NCBI GenBank assembly: GCA_032027145.1
Contig: JAVSMP010000001.1
Coordinates: 1,640,903 to 1,704,902, forward strand
DNA from: Ignavibacterium sp.
GTDB lineage: Bacteria > Bacteroidota > Ignavibacteria > Ignavibacteriales > Ignavibacteriaceae
Length of the DNA stretch: 64,000 nucleotides
Direction: 5' to 3'
The stretch's first letter is position 1, and each line of letters starts with the position of its first letter. Under the pieces are notes generated by a model. It had not been told where the DNA came from, searched no databases, and saw nothing but the letters and a program-made list of their open reading frames with translations. This document shows positions 34,698 through 44,386 of the stretch, piece after piece. The translations under genes were made by a program, and so were the position numbers.

Positions 34698-34912
34698 TTG
34701 CGGCAGGTCTCCTGGCTTTTAACAAAATGCTTAATGTTAAGTACTAAATGTTCAATGTAACTCATTGAGCATTTAAGATTGAAAATTTAACATTGCAACA
34801 AAGTGCTATTTACAGTTGCGCGACAGCGCCGGAATTTCCGCCTGAGGCGAAGCACCGGACTTCCCTATAATTTCCCTTGCTCAAAAGTATTGAGTGGGAC
34901 ACCGTAAATTCT
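34698..34912 (-). promoter_or_regulatory. Cobalamin (AdoCbl-type) riboswitch
   Basis: Read on the minus strand the conserved order of a B12 aptamer is present: the 5' element ACGGTGTCCC, then GGGAAGTCCGGTG, the GGAAATTCCGGCGCTGTCGCGCAACTGTA core with the B12 box, and the 3' element AGCCAGGAGACCTGCCG. Between core and 3' element lies an expanded hairpin (34729-34796). It precedes the BtuB-like receptor gene and should repress the uptake operon when cobalamin is plentiful. Confidence 0.95.
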
Positions 34913-35175
34913 GTTCAAAGAACGTGTACAAAAATACACTTAAATTTTTTGCGGTTCAAATAAAATAAAAAATTTTGCAAAAGTACTTTTTGTGATAACT
35001 TTTTTTTTCTATGTTGCAATTAAGTTTTGGTGTCATTTAATAAACATCTTTAATTTCGAATGTCTCTGATTAAATCTTTATATTTCTTCTTAGAACAATC
35101 TTACTGTAAATCATTCAATATCAACTTTAAGTTAATAACAGCTAATGATCAATCTTCATTTAAAAGGAGCTATTA

Positions 35176-35847
35176 ATGGGCTGGGTATTCAAATTTATTG
35201 AGTCATCTATTGGTAAAAAATTTATGATGGCACTGACCGGAAGTTTTTTACTGATATTTTTACTTATCCATTTAATTGGAAATCTTACGTTATTTTTTGG
35301 TGCTGATGCATTCAATGCTTATGTGTTAGCTTTGGATGCAATAAAACCTCTTATTCGTGTTATCGAGATAGTTTTACTTGCAGCATTTGTTATTCATATT
35401 CTTAATGGAACAAGATTATGGATCTCTAATAAAAAAGCCAAAGGACAACGAAATCAAATTAACGGATCTCCTCAAAATAGTGATGTTTTCTCCAGAACTA
35501 TGTTCTTAACCGGATCAATTATTTTCATTTTTCTTGTTATTCATCTTGGTACATTTTTTTGGAGATTTAATGTTTCTGATCCAATGGAGTTAGCGGATAA
35601 ACATCAGTATTATGATATGGTTGTCTATTTTTTTAATATTTGGTGGTACGCTATTCTATATGTAATTGCTATGATTTTACTTGGTTACCATCTAAACCAT
35701 GGATTTCAATCAGCATTCCAAACCTTTGGCTGGAATCATAAAAAATATATGCCATGGGTAAAAAAGATTGGAACTGTTTATGCAATTATTATGGCTTTAG
35801 GATTTGCCGCAATGCCGCTTTATTTTTTATTAGGAGGAGGTAACTGA
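35176..35847 (+). CDS. sdhC: Succinate dehydrogenase cytochrome b558 subunit
   Basis: Integral membrane subunit of 223 residues with five helices that anchors SdhAB, binds b-type heme and reacts with menaquinone. Family traits are [23 protein letters not shown] near the N-terminus, [22 protein letters not shown] and [19 protein letters not shown]; the His residues in these helices are the likely heme ligands. An AAGGAG site lies 6 bases before the ATG. Its stop overlaps sdhA (TGATG). The three-subunit layout with one large anchor is the form found in Bacteroidota and epsilon-proteobacterial fumarate reductases. Confidence 0.95.
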   Translation: MGWVFKFIESSIGKKFMMALTGSFLLIFLLIHLIGNLTLFFGADAFNAYVLALDAIKPLIRVIEIVLLAAFVIHILNGTRLWISNKKAKGQRNQINGSPQNSDVFSRTMFLTGSIIFIFLVIHLGTFFWRFNVSDPMELADKHQYYDMVVYFFNIWWYAILYVIAMILLGYHLNHGFQSAFQTFGWNHKKYMPWVKKIGTVYAIIMALGFAAMPLYFLLGGGN

Positions 35848-37757
35848 TGATAAAGCTTGATTCAAAAATTCCATCCGGTCATATTTCTGAAAAATGGACT
35901 AATCACAAGTTTAATATGAAACTTGTTAACCCGGCTAACAAAAGAAAATTTGAAATTATTGTTGTTGGTACCGGATTAGCCGGCGCATCTGCTGCTGCAT
36001 CACTTGGTGAACTTGGATATAAAGTTAAAGCTTTTACTTTTCACGATAGTGCTAGAAGAGCACACAGCATTTCTGCACAAGGAGGTATAAATGCTTCTAA
36101 AAACTATCAGAACGATGGAGACTCCACCTACAGATTATTTTATGATACAGTAAAAGGAGGAGACTTCAGATCAAGAGAAGCAAATGTTTACCGGCTTGCA
36201 GAAGTAAGTGGTAATATTATTGATCAATGTGTTGCACAGGGCGTTCCTTTCGCCAGAGAGTATGGCGGAGTGCTAGATAACAGATCATTCGGCGGTGCAC
36301 AGGTTTCCAGAACTTTTTATGCAAGAGGACAAACGGGACAGCAATTATTACTCGGTGCAGTTAGTGCACTTAACAGACAGATTGATAATGGTTCGGTAAA
36401 ACTTTTTACACGAAGAGAAATGCTTGATTTAGTAATTGTTGATGGAGCTGCAAAAGGAATTGTATGTAGAAATCTTTTAACAGGAGAAATTGAAAAGTAT
36501 GCTGCACATGCTGTTGTTCTTGCAACTGGTGGTTATGCTAACGTTTTCTTTTTATCCACAAATGCTATGAACTGTAATGCAACTGCTATATGGCGTGCAC
36601 ATAAGCGCGGTGCGTTCTTTGCAAACCCTTGTTTTACTCAGATTCATCCGACTTGTCTTCCATTACATGGCGATTCACAATCAAAACTTACTTTAATGAG
36701 TGAATCCTTGCGCAATGATGGTAGGGTTTGGGTATCAAAGAAAAAAGGTGATATGCGTAATCCAAATGATATTCCCGAAGATGAAAGAGATTATTATCTT
36801 GAAAGAAAATATCCTTCATTCGGAAATCTTTCCCCAAGAGATATTTCATCCCGTGCTGCTAAAGAAGTTTGTGATGAAGGAAGAGGAGTAAAAGGCGGAC
36901 ACGCTGTATATCTGGATTTTAAAGATGCTATTAACAGACTTGGCAAACATGTTATTGAAGAAAGATATGGAAATCTTTTTGAGATTTATGAAACAATTAC
37001 AGGCGAACATCCTTATGAATATCCGATGATGATTTATCCCGCACCGCATTACACAATGGGCGGTTTATGGGTGGATTATAATCTGATGAGCAATGTACCC
37101 GGATTATTTGTACTTGGCGAGGCAAACTTTTCGGATCATGGCGCAAATCGTTTAGGTGCTTCAGCATTAATGCAGGGTCTTGCCGATGGTTACTTTGTCA
37201 TTCCTTATACAATGGGTAATTATCTTGCTGGTGATAAACCAGCATACGTAAATACAGATCATCCGGAATTTGATAAAGTTGCAAATGGTGTTAGAGATTT
37301 AACTAACAAACTTTTGTCAATTAAAGGAAAAAGAACTGTTGATGATATCCATAAACATCTTGGCAGAATAATGTGGAATAAAGTTGGAATGGCTCGTAAT
37401 GAAAAAGGACTAAAAGAAGCTGTTGATGAGATAAGATCATTAAAAACTGAGTTCTGGAAAAATGTAACTATACCGGGCAGCGGTGATGATGTTAATCAGA
37501 CTCTTGAAAGAGCAGGCAGGCTGGTTGATTATTTCGAATTAGGTGAACTTATGGCTATCGATGCACTCGAAAGAAATGAATCTTGCGGTGGACACTTTAG
37601 GGAAGAATATCAGTTTGAAGACGGTGAAGCCAAGCGTAACGATGAAAAATATTCTTATGTTTCTGCATGGGAAATGGCAGGAGATAATAAATGGAATCTT
37701 CACAAAGAATCTCTCGAATTTGAATATGTAAAACCAGCGATAAGGAGTTATAAATGA
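35847..37757 (+). CDS. sdhA: Succinate dehydrogenase/fumarate reductase flavoprotein subunit
   Basis: Catalytic FAD subunit of 636 residues that interconverts succinate and fumarate. It has the dinucleotide-binding start [21 protein letters not shown], the covalent FAD site [11 protein letters not shown], the active-site region HPTCLP and the cap/active motifs [10 protein letters not shown] and [19 protein letters not shown]. The C-terminal helical domain has [17 protein letters not shown]. It is translationally coupled to sdhC and sdhB by 1- and 4-base overlaps. In this type the enzyme may work in either direction with menaquinone. Confidence 0.96.
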   Translation: MIKLDSKIPSGHISEKWTNHKFNMKLVNPANKRKFEIIVVGTGLAGASAAASLGELGYKVKAFTFHDSARRAHSISAQGGINASKNYQNDGDSTYRLFYDTVKGGDFRSREANVYRLAEVSGNIIDQCVAQGVPFAREYGGVLDNRSFGGAQVSRTFYARGQTGQQLLLGAVSALNRQIDNGSVKLFTRREMLDLVIVDGAAKGIVCRNLLTGEIEKYAAHAVVLATGGYANVFFLSTNAMNCNATAIWRAHKRGAFFANPCFTQIHPTCLPLHGDSQSKLTLMSESLRNDGRVWVSKKKGDMRNPNDIPEDERDYYLERKYPSFGNLSPRDISSRAAKEVCDEGRGVKGGHAVYLDFKDAINRLGKHVIEERYGNLFEIYETITGEHPYEYPMMIYPAPHYTMGGLWVDYNLMSNVPGLFVLGEANFSDHGANRLGASALMQGLADGYFVIPYTMGNYLAGDKPAYVNTDHPEFDKVANGVRDLTNKLLSIKGKRTVDDIHKHLGRIMWNKVGMARNEKGLKEAVDEIRSLKTEFWKNVTIPGSGDDVNQTLERAGRLVDYFELGELMAIDALERNESCGGHFREEYQFEDGEAKRNDEKYSYVSAWEMAGDNKWNLHKESLEFEYVKPAIRSYK

Positions 37758-38527
37758 TGGAAGCAAAGAAATTAAACCTAACATTGCAAATTTGGCGACA
37801 AAAAAATTCTAAATCTGTCGGCAGCTTTGTTGAATATAAAGTTCAAGTTTCACCCGATGCTTCATTTCTTGAAATGCTGGATGAAATTAACAACGAGCTT
37901 GAAGCTAAAGATCAGGAGGCAATACATTTTGAAAGTGATTGTCGTGAAGGAATTTGCGGTACCTGCGGACTTGTAATTAACGGGAGACCACATGGTCCGT
38001 TACAAAAAATTGCAACCTGTCAGCTTCATATGAGAAACTTTAAAGATGGAGAAACAATTTGGGTAGAACCTTTCAGAGCTAAGGCTTTTCCAGTGATCAA
38101 AGATTTGATGGTAGATCGTTCAGGTTTTGATAAAATTCTTCAAGCCGGAGGATATGTTTCTGTTAATACTGGCGGTGTGCCTGATGGTAATTCGATTCCA
38201 ATTTCAAAAGATCAGGCAAGTCTTGCAATGGATGCTGCTGCCTGTATTGGTTGCGGGGCTTGCGTAGCTGCTTGTAAAAACGCTTCTGCAGTTCTATTTG
38301 TTTCAGCCAAAGTTTCACAATATGCATTGCTTCCTCAAGGGCAGCCAGAGCGTTACCGCAGAGTCGAAAGAATGGTAAAGGTAATGGATGAACTTGGATT
38401 TGGGAGCTGCACTAATACTTATGCCTGCGAGGCTGAATGTCCTAAGGGAATTTCTGTGAGCAACATTGCAAGAATGAATCGTGAATATGTTTTAACAAAG
38501 GTGAAATCCAAAGAAATTGTAGATTAG
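37754..38527 (+). CDS. sdhB: Succinate dehydrogenase/fumarate reductase iron-sulfur subunit
   Basis: Electron-transfer subunit of 257 residues. The N-terminal ferredoxin domain holds the 2Fe-2S cysteines in [16 protein letters not shown] and a later Cys in IATCQLHMR. The C-terminal domain has the 4Fe-4S motif [14 protein letters not shown] and the remaining 3Fe-4S/4Fe-4S ligands in [23 protein letters not shown] precedes the ATG at 37754, which overlaps the sdhA stop as ATGA. A strong terminator follows. Confidence 0.96.
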   Translation: MMEAKKLNLTLQIWRQKNSKSVGSFVEYKVQVSPDASFLEMLDEINNELEAKDQEAIHFESDCREGICGTCGLVINGRPHGPLQKIATCQLHMRNFKDGETIWVEPFRAKAFPVIKDLMVDRSGFDKILQAGGYVSVNTGGVPDGNSIPISKDQASLAMDAAACIGCGACVAACKNASAVLFVSAKVSQYALLPQGQPERYRRVERMVKVMDELGFGSCTNTYACEAECPKGISVSNIARMNREYVLTKVKSKEIVD

Positions 38528-38546
38528 ATATTACAATGTTAATGTA

Positions 38547-38572
38547 ACAGGCGATTCAAAAAAATCGCCTGT
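38547..38572 (+). terminator. Rho-independent terminator of sdhCAB
   Basis: ACAGGCGATT / AATCGCCTGT, a perfect 10-bp stem with a 6-base loop followed by TTGTTTTG, 20 bases after the sdhB stop. Confidence 0.9.
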
Positions 38573-38810
38573 TTGTTTTGAAATACAAAGTGTTATCATC
38601 AATTTATCGAATTTCTGATAATACTCTCGCAAATATCTAAAATTACAATCATACCTTAAAAATTATCTGTTTTATTCAGTTTATTGTTAAATCTTAGTTT
38701 CCCAAATTGATCTTATTCCACTCTCAATCATCTATTTCCATAATCAGGGCATAGCCATATTCAGGATTTTTTTATATTTTTACCAACCAATCAAACTGAA
38801 AGATAAAAAA

Positions 38811-40604
38811 ATGTTTGAAAATGAAATAAAATTCATAAGTGATTTTACCCTGAATAAAGTAAAGGAACTTGGTTCTTTTATTACTGTTGATAAGATACTT
38901 GCAACTGATATTCACCCTTCTATTAAAAAGTATGTGGAAGGAGAAGTTGATTATCTAATTTATGAGGATCGTAAAAAACTGATTGAGAATTCCTTATTTG
39001 ATTATTCCGGAAAAGAAATCTCAAATTATTTTAATCTGATTGGAACAGAGATAAAGAAAACCAAGAAAATTTCTTATGAAGATATTAAAAACATAATACT
39101 GCAAGCTGTATCGTTTAATGCTAATTATGTTGCTCGTCCAAAATGGTCGTTATCCAAATTGATTTTTGGCAATAACAAATCAGTCTCTGTCAATGAAATC
39201 CAACTGATGTTTAATTATACTTATTACTACGAATATCTGAACAATGTCTTTCTTGCATATTTATCCAAGAAAAAGATCTTAAATGTTTCAGTAACTGAGT
39301 TTGAACTGATAGTCAATAAAATTGACCGTGAACTTTTTATGTTACATCAAAGTAAACTTGTAGATAACGCACTTTATGCAATTGCTGATTATTTCAGTAT
39401 TGGCGGATTAAACAAGTCTTCTGTTGCAATTGAATCAGTTGAACACTTCTTAAAAGAAAAAAATCTTACTGAGCTCATATTTAAATTGAAAAGAGGTTAT
39501 GCAAATACCGGTAAAAAGAAAGCTGACATAGATGAGGTTAGGAAAGTTCTCTATTCAACCTTGAATATTGATTCTATATTTGTTGAAGAAACAGAAAAAG
39601 AAGAAAAATTATCAGATGATAAACATTTTGAAAATCCTTTAGAAAATGAATTTACACCAGATGAGTTTATGGATGATGACGAAAGCATTAAAGAAACTGA
39701 TATTCAGAATGTAGAAACAACAGAAAGTTCTGATCTTATTGATGAAAAATTAGATGTCGAAATAACTCAAAGTACAGATGAATCTCAATTTGTTGTTGCT
39801 GAGGATGAAAAACAAGACGAAATAAATGAAACTCAAATACCGAATATGATTCCAGATGATGGAATTAAAGATGAAAAGACTCTGGATCAGGTTGTTGTAT
39901 TAAATGAAGAGTATAAAGAAACTGTTTTTGAAGATAAAAGTGAAGCAATAAATAACGATCTTGAGAAGATTGAATTAATGGAACCTGTTAAGGAAGAATC
40001 TATTACAGAGGAAGAAATGTTATTTAATCTTACTGAAGAGATTGATAAAGTTAATAATGAAGAAATAATAATTCTAGATGATAAAGAACAGGAAGATCTG
40101 CTGAACTTTTATGATAATGAACTTGAAATTTCCATAGATGATGATAATGATAAATTAAAGAAAGATCTTGAATCTGGTAATGAAACTGAAATTGATATAG
40201 AAACAACTGAACTAAACCTTGAACATGAATTGGAAATTAAAGAAAATCAGGATGAGGGTATAGCTATTGATAAAATTGATTTTGAAAAAGATCTAGCTCC
40301 TGCTATATCCGAAGAAAAAGAAGAACAATCAGATACTGCTTATAAATCAAAACTAAAAAGCAAATCTGAAGATATTTTCAGTTATTTATCAAAGAAAGAA
40401 ATAGATAAGATCATAAAAAATCTTTTTAATTCTGACAGCGAAGATTTTGCTAATACTGTTGAGAAAATGAGTGAATGCAGCAATTACGATGAAGCAAGCA
40501 GAATACTTGATAATGTTTTTAAATATGCAAGAATTAAACCCCATAGCAAAGAGGCGGCGATGTTAAAGGGTGCTGTAGCAAAGTTTTTTAATGTTGATAT
40601 TTAA
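38811..40604 (+). CDS. Hypothetical acidic protein upstream of obg
   Basis: A 597-residue protein in three parts. The N-terminal part (1-260) is a helical domain with balanced charge and aromatic residues. The middle (about 265-520) is a long, highly acidic, low-complexity stretch dominated by Glu, Asp, Ile and Lys. The C-terminus (about 525-597) is a compact helical domain (FSYLSKKEIDKIIKNLFNSD...EAAMLKGAVAKFFNVDI). There is no signal peptide or membrane segment. Its stop overlaps the ATG of obg, so it is translationally coupled to a ribosome-assembly GTPase. I recognise no family. The architecture suggests a scaffold with two folded ends joined by an acidic linker. Confidence 0.7.
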   Translation: MFENEIKFISDFTLNKVKELGSFITVDKILATDIHPSIKKYVEGEVDYLIYEDRKKLIENSLFDYSGKEISNYFNLIGTEIKKTKKISYEDIKNIILQAVSFNANYVARPKWSLSKLIFGNNKSVSVNEIQLMFNYTYYYEYLNNVFLAYLSKKKILNVSVTEFELIVNKIDRELFMLHQSKLVDNALYAIADYFSIGGLNKSSVAIESVEHFLKEKNLTELIFKLKRGYANTGKKKADIDEVRKVLYSTLNIDSIFVEETEKEEKLSDDKHFENPLENEFTPDEFMDDDESIKETDIQNVETTESSDLIDEKLDVEITQSTDESQFVVAEDEKQDEINETQIPNMIPDDGIKDEKTLDQVVVLNEEYKETVFEDKSEAINNDLEKIELMEPVKEESITEEEMLFNLTEEIDKVNNEEIIILDDKEQEDLLNFYDNELEISIDDDNDKLKKDLESGNETEIDIETTELNLEHELEIKENQDEGIAIDKIDFEKDLAPAISEEKEEQSDTAYKSKLKSKSEDIFSYLSKKEIDKIIKNLFNSDSEDFANTVEKMSECSNYDEASRILDNVFKYARIKPHSKEAAMLKGAVAKFFNVDI

Positions 40605-41596
40605 TGTTTATTGATTTTGCTCAAATTGAAGTTAGTTCTGGTAAAGGCGGGGATGGCGCAGTTACTTTTAGAAGAGAAAAGTATGTACCCAAAGGCGGTC
40701 CTTTAGGCGGAAATGGTGGACGAGGCGGCAGTGTTATTTTTGAAGCCCACTCTAATCTTTCTACTCTTTTAGATTTCAAATACAAAAAAAAATTCTTTGC
40801 CGGCAATGGACAACCAGGTGGTAACTCACTTAAAGATGGCAGGAATGGAAAAGATGTAATAATAAAAGTTCCAACAGGAACAATTGTTAAAGATGCTGAA
40901 ACTGATGAAATTATTTTAGACTTATCAGAAAATGGTGTTCGAAAAGTTTTATTTAGTGGTGGTATTGGTGGTAAAGGAAACAGTAACTTTGCTACTCCTA
41001 CCCGCAGAACACCCCGTTTTGCAACAAATGGTAAACCCGGTACTTATGCCAAATTAGTACTTGAGTTAAAACTTATCGCAGATGTTGGATTAGTTGGATT
41101 TCCAAATGCAGGTAAATCAACATTGATTTCAAAAATTTCTGCAGCTAAGCCCAAAATTGCAGATTATCCATTTACTACTTTAGAGCCAAATCTTGGCATT
41201 GTTAGTTACAAAGATTTTCAGAGTTTTATTGTTGCTGATATTCCCGGAATAATTGAAGGTGCCCATCAAGGAAAAGGCTTAGGATTAAAATTTTTACGAC
41301 ATATCGAAAGAACGAAAATATTACTTTTTCTGATTGATATTACATCAGAAGATTATCTGAAAGATTTTAATACATTATATAATGAATTAAAAAAGTACAG
41401 CAAAAAATTAGTTGAAAAACAAATAATTGTTTCATTCTCAAAATCAGATCTTATTCCAGAGAAAGAAATACATAAACTAAACAAGATAAAATTTAAGAAA
41501 ATCAAAACTCCAACTTTTATTTTCTCATCAGTAACAGGGCAGGGGCTTAATCAACTGCTTGATGTATTATGGGAAACATTGAAGCATCAGCAATAA
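40604..41596 (+). CDS. obg: Obg/CgtA GTPase
   Basis: GTPase of 330 residues that binds the 50S subunit and acts in ribosome assembly and stress signalling. The Gly-rich Obg domain comes first (SSGKGGDGAVTFRREKYVPKG, GGNGGRGGSVIF). The G domain follows with G1 GFPNAGKSTL, G2 around YPFTTLEPNLG, G3 DIPGIIEGAHQGKGLG, and SKSD as G4. The C-terminal domain found in some Obg proteins is absent. It overlaps the acidic-protein gene and lies upstream of tRNA-Met and secG. Confidence 0.97.
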   Translation: MFIDFAQIEVSSGKGGDGAVTFRREKYVPKGGPLGGNGGRGGSVIFEAHSNLSTLLDFKYKKKFFAGNGQPGGNSLKDGRNGKDVIIKVPTGTIVKDAETDEIILDLSENGVRKVLFSGGIGGKGNSNFATPTRRTPRFATNGKPGTYAKLVLELKLIADVGLVGFPNAGKSTLISKISAAKPKIADYPFTTLEPNLGIVSYKDFQSFIVADIPGIIEGAHQGKGLGLKFLRHIERTKILLFLIDITSEDYLKDFNTLYNELKKYSKKLVEKQIIVSFSKSDLIPEKEIHKLNKIKFKKIKTPTFIFSSVTGQGLNQLLDVLWETLKHQQ

Positions 41597-41648
41597 CCCA
41601 AAAAATTTGAAATTTAGGCTCAAAGAATTATATTTACGGCTCAAATTT

Positions 41649-41722
41649 GGCGGGGTAGCTCAGTAGGTTAGAGCAGTGGAATCATAATCCACGTGTCGGG
41701 GGTTCGAATCCCTCCCCCGCTA
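41649..41722 (+). tRNA. tRNA-Met (CAT)
   Basis: A 74-base cloverleaf. The acceptor stem GGCGGGG pairs with CCCCGCT (first pair G-U), D arm GCTC/GAGC, anticodon stem GTGGA/TCCAC with loop ATCATAA (anticodon CAT), T arm GGGGG-TTCGAAT-CCCTC. The 3' CCA is not encoded. The anticodon stem lacks the three G-C pairs of an initiator, so elongator Met is most likely; a lysidine-modified Ile tRNA cannot be fully excluded. Confidence 0.93.
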
Positions 41723-41743
41723 CAATATTAAGGAGATATATTT

Positions 41744-42079
41744 ATGTATACTTTGTTAGTGTTGATAGCAACAATTGCCGCCATTCTTCTGATTGTTATT
41801 GTTTTACTTCAATCAAGTAAAGGTGGTGGATTAGCCGGAACATTTGGCGGTGCCGGAGGAATGGGTACTATGTTTGGTACGCGCAGAACAGCAGATTTCT
41901 TAAGTAAGGCTACATGGTGGTTAGCAGGTGCTTTAGCTGTTATTGCATTGTTAGTAAATTTATTCTTTTTACCCGGACAAACTACAGCCGAACAAAGGAG
42001 TATTATTCAGGAAAGTGGAAGACAGAATGTTCCTACACAGCCTACTCTTCCGCCACAAAATTTACCACCTACAAACTAA
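41744..42079 (+). CDS. secG: Preprotein translocase subunit SecG
   Basis: Small membrane protein of 111 residues that supports the SecYE channel. Two membrane helices (about 2-22 and 57-75) flank the family-typical loop VLLQSSKGGGLAGTFGG...GTMFGTRRTADFLSK. The C-terminus is a Pro/Gln-rich tail. A strong ribosome-binding site (AAGGAG) lies 9 bases before the ATG, only 21 bases after the tRNA, so both may share the obg transcript. Longer than minimal SecG because of the polar tail, as is common in this phylum. Confidence 0.95.
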   Translation: MYTLLVLIATIAAILLIVIVLLQSSKGGGLAGTFGGAGGMGTMFGTRRTADFLSKATWWLAGALAVIALLVNLFFLPGQTTAEQRSIIQESGRQNVPTQPTLPPQNLPPTN

Positions 42080-42093
42080 TAATCATTTTTTAT

Positions 42094-42118
42094 CAGCTCC
42101 GGTTATTGATCGGAGCTG
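42094..42118. terminator. Bidirectional terminator overlapping the dacB stop
   Basis: CAGCTCCG / CGGAGCTG, an 8-bp perfect stem with a 9-base loop, lies between convergent secG and dacB. The dacB stop codon (42103-42105) is inside the loop. Confidence 0.75.
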
Positions 42119-43365
42119 TTAATATTAAGTTCCGAGAGAACATCTACAATTTGATCTTGAATGTCTCTGTAATATCCCCAACCGCCTTTTGTAAACTCAA
42201 ACATAATTGTAACTATATAATCTTCACCATCTGGAGCAGTAAAATATCCTGCAAGCCCTGAAACACCGTTTAGTGTACCAGTTTTACCTCGAAAATTATT
42301 TTCTGCAAATGTCCCAGTCATTCGCCCTCTAAGTGTTCCATCTACACCAGCAATGCTAAGTGAATTATAAAATGCATCGAAATGATTGAGATCAAAGTAC
42401 ATTTTTTCCAGCACACCGTTAACTGATAAAGGAGTTACTTTATCAGAGCGTGATATTCCGGAGCCATCAACGATTTCTGTCCCGTTAAAATATATATTGT
42501 TATCTTTAACAAACTTTTGTATTGATTGCTGAGAATAGAAAGAATTACCTTGTTCTCCGGTCGCTTCAGCTCCCAGAGTTTTAAATAAACACTCAGCCAA
42601 AAAGTTATCGCTGTGTTTATTTATCAATGCGATTAATTCATTAAGAAAGATTGACTTTTGAGAGATAAGAATTGATTTATCAGGAGTTTTACCTTTCTGA
42701 GGATTTCCGCCAACTTCAATACTATTTTCTTTTAATTTTGTAAAAAGCCGGTTAGCTGCAAATAACGCAGGATCTTTTGCCATTTCAGTAACATACCTGA
42801 ATCTTCTCCTCATCTTTTTTCGGGTAACTGTTTTGTTTCTATCCAATACTAATGCAGATATAGGAGGAAGTTTTATGTTTGAACCCTCACCTTCAATCCA
42901 GTCTTCACGGGTATAAATATTATCCAGATAGGTATCATCACCAATTATATTTCCGGTTATCTTATTAATTCCTTTACTGCTCAATTCATTAACCATTTCC
43001 TGCAGATCAAAATCGCTGAATGTAGAATTTCCATACCCTTTTATATAAAGATTTCCATTGATTACTTTATCAGAAATATTTGTATCATCGGTAAGGAGTT
43101 TGGTTGATAACTGATGTTCTTCTCCCATTATTGTAAGAGCTACGGCAGTTGTAAATAGTTTTGTTAATGAGGCGGGTGTCATCTGTTTTTTTTCGTTAAC
43201 AGAAAAAATAGTGTCCTGACTTAGCGGATTATAAACGATAATGCCGCTTATAGTATTTGCAGGGAGTGAAGCGAGTATTTTGTTGATTCTGTCAACCGCT
43301 TCTTCTTTAGAAATACAATAGAGCAGATTAGTCAACAGCAAAAAGAATAGTATTTTTCTCTTCAT
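42103..43365 (-). CDS. dacB: D-alanyl-D-alanine carboxypeptidase/endopeptidase (PBP4 family, S13)
   Basis: Periplasmic penicillin-binding protein of 420 residues that trims or cuts peptidoglycan peptides. Signal peptide at about 1-19. The three active-site motifs are in order: SxxK in MTPASLTKLFTT, SxN in KHSDNFLAE, and KTG in FRGKTGTLNGVSGLAGY. The insertion between the first two motifs is typical of S13 enzymes. The start ATG at 43365 has no obvious strong ribosome-binding site, and the next gene is divergent. Confidence 0.93.
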   Translation of the reverse strand: MKRKILFFLLLTNLLYCISKEEAVDRINKILASLPANTISGIIVYNPLSQDTIFSVNEKKQMTPASLTKLFTTAVALTIMGEEHQLSTKLLTDDTNISDKVINGNLYIKGYGNSTFSDFDLQEMVNELSSKGINKITGNIIGDDTYLDNIYTREDWIEGEGSNIKLPPISALVLDRNKTVTRKKMRRRFRYVTEMAKDPALFAANRLFTKLKENSIEVGGNPQKGKTPDKSILISQKSIFLNELIALINKHSDNFLAECLFKTLGAEATGEQGNSFYSQQSIQKFVKDNNIYFNGTEIVDGSGISRSDKVTPLSVNGVLEKMYFDLNHFDAFYNSLSIAGVDGTLRGRMTGTFAENNFRGKTGTLNGVSGLAGYFTAPDGEDYIVTIMFEFTKGGWGYYRDIQDQIVDVLSELNINSSDQ

Positions 43366-43382
43366 ATCTTACTAAAAAAAAT

Positions 43383-43390
43383 TATATTTG
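43383..43390 (+). promoter_or_regulatory. TATATTTG -7-like element
   Basis: TATATTTG matches the TAnnTTTG -7 box of Bacteroidota housekeeping promoters and lies about 105 bases upstream of the LOG-family gene. A convincing -33 box is not seen, so this is tentative. Confidence 0.3.
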
Positions 43391-43495
43391 CACGTTAATT
43401 TAAAAGCAAAATCCATGTTTTCTTTACAAATATAAAGATAAAGATTTCTGGATTTTATATCTCAGCAAAATCATTATTAATAAAGAAGGTAATTG

Positions 43496-44356
43496 ATGGC
43501 AAAAATATCAAAGTCGGTAAAGGCATATCAGAACAGTGATTTCATGTCTTCTTCAGATGGCAGAACAATAAGATTGATTGCAGAATATCTTGAGCCTCAG
43601 GCAAGATTTAAGAAACATAAAATAATGGATACTATAGTGTTTTTTGGTTCAGCCAGATTAAAATCAAAAAAAGAAGCACTGACAGACTTTAATAAGATTA
43701 AAAATGCTAATCCTAAATCAACACCTAATTTTGCAAAAGAATTACGAAAAGCACAACAAGGTCTGGAAATGTCGCGCTATTATGAAGATGCAGTTGAGTT
43801 GTCAAAAAGATTAACTCAATGGTCTATGAATCTTGAAACAAGCGCAAACAGATTTATTGTTTGTACTGGTGGCGGACCTGGAATTATGGAGGCTGCAAAT
43901 AAAGGTGCTAAAAAAGCCGGCGGCTATTCGGTTGGATTAAATATCAGCATTCCGTTTGAACAATTTGTTAATCGCTATGTTACTAAAGAATTAAGTTTTG
44001 AATTTCACTACTTCTTTATGAGAAAATTCTGGTTCGCATATCTTTCAAAAGCTTTTATAGTTTTTCCCGGTGGATTTGGAACATTTGATGAACTGTTTGA
44101 AATTTTAACTTTAGTTCAAACTGAAAAGATCAGAAAAAAATTAGCTGTGGTAATTTATGATGAAAAGTACTGGAAAAGTGTTGTAAACTTTAACGCATTG
44201 ATTGAAAATGGTTTAATAAGTGAAGCTGATCTTAAACTATTTCACTTTTGCAACGATATAGATACAGCATTCAAAATTGTAAAAGAACATCTTGAAAGAA
44301 ATTTCTTAAAGGAAAAAGAACCAGCAGTAATTGAACCAAGAATCCATATAGGATAA
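43496..44356 (+). CDS. LOG/TIGR00730-like Rossmann-fold protein
   Basis: Cytosolic protein of about 286 residues with the hallmark motifs CTGGGPGIMEAANKGA and FPGGFGTFDELFE (PGGxGTxxE) of the LOG family. Members cleave nucleoside monophosphates to base plus ribose phosphate, and they are often misnamed lysine decarboxylase. The N-terminal extension of about 95 residues before the core is longer than in minimal LOG proteins. I chose the ATG at 43496 over the TTG three bases upstream because AGAAGG is well spaced for it. It is followed after 30 bases by a methyltransferase gene. Confidence 0.9.
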   Translation: MAKISKSVKAYQNSDFMSSSDGRTIRLIAEYLEPQARFKKHKIMDTIVFFGSARLKSKKEALTDFNKIKNANPKSTPNFAKELRKAQQGLEMSRYYEDAVELSKRLTQWSMNLETSANRFIVCTGGGPGIMEAANKGAKKAGGYSVGLNISIPFEQFVNRYVTKELSFEFHYFFMRKFWFAYLSKAFIVFPGGFGTFDELFEILTLVQTEKIRKKLAVVIYDEKYWKSVVNFNALIENGLISEADLKLFHFCNDIDTAFKIVKEHLERNFLKEKEPAVIEPRIHIG

Positions 44357-44386
44357 AGATATTTACATTGTAATTATTGGTAGAAA

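Noticed and set aside
39600-40330. Tandem repeat protein region in the acidic protein
   Set aside because: The stretch is low-complexity Glu/Asp-rich, but I see no fixed period or repeated unit.
41649-41722. Initiator tRNA-fMet or lysidine tRNA-Ile
   Set aside because: The anticodon stem lacks the GGG/CCC pairs of initiators, and the body resembles elongator Met; the Ile alternative cannot be fully excluded by sequence alone.
43496-44356. Lysine decarboxylase
   Set aside because: The PGGxGTxxE and GGGPGIME motifs mark the LOG/TIGR00730 family, for which the lysine decarboxylase name is a historical misannotation.
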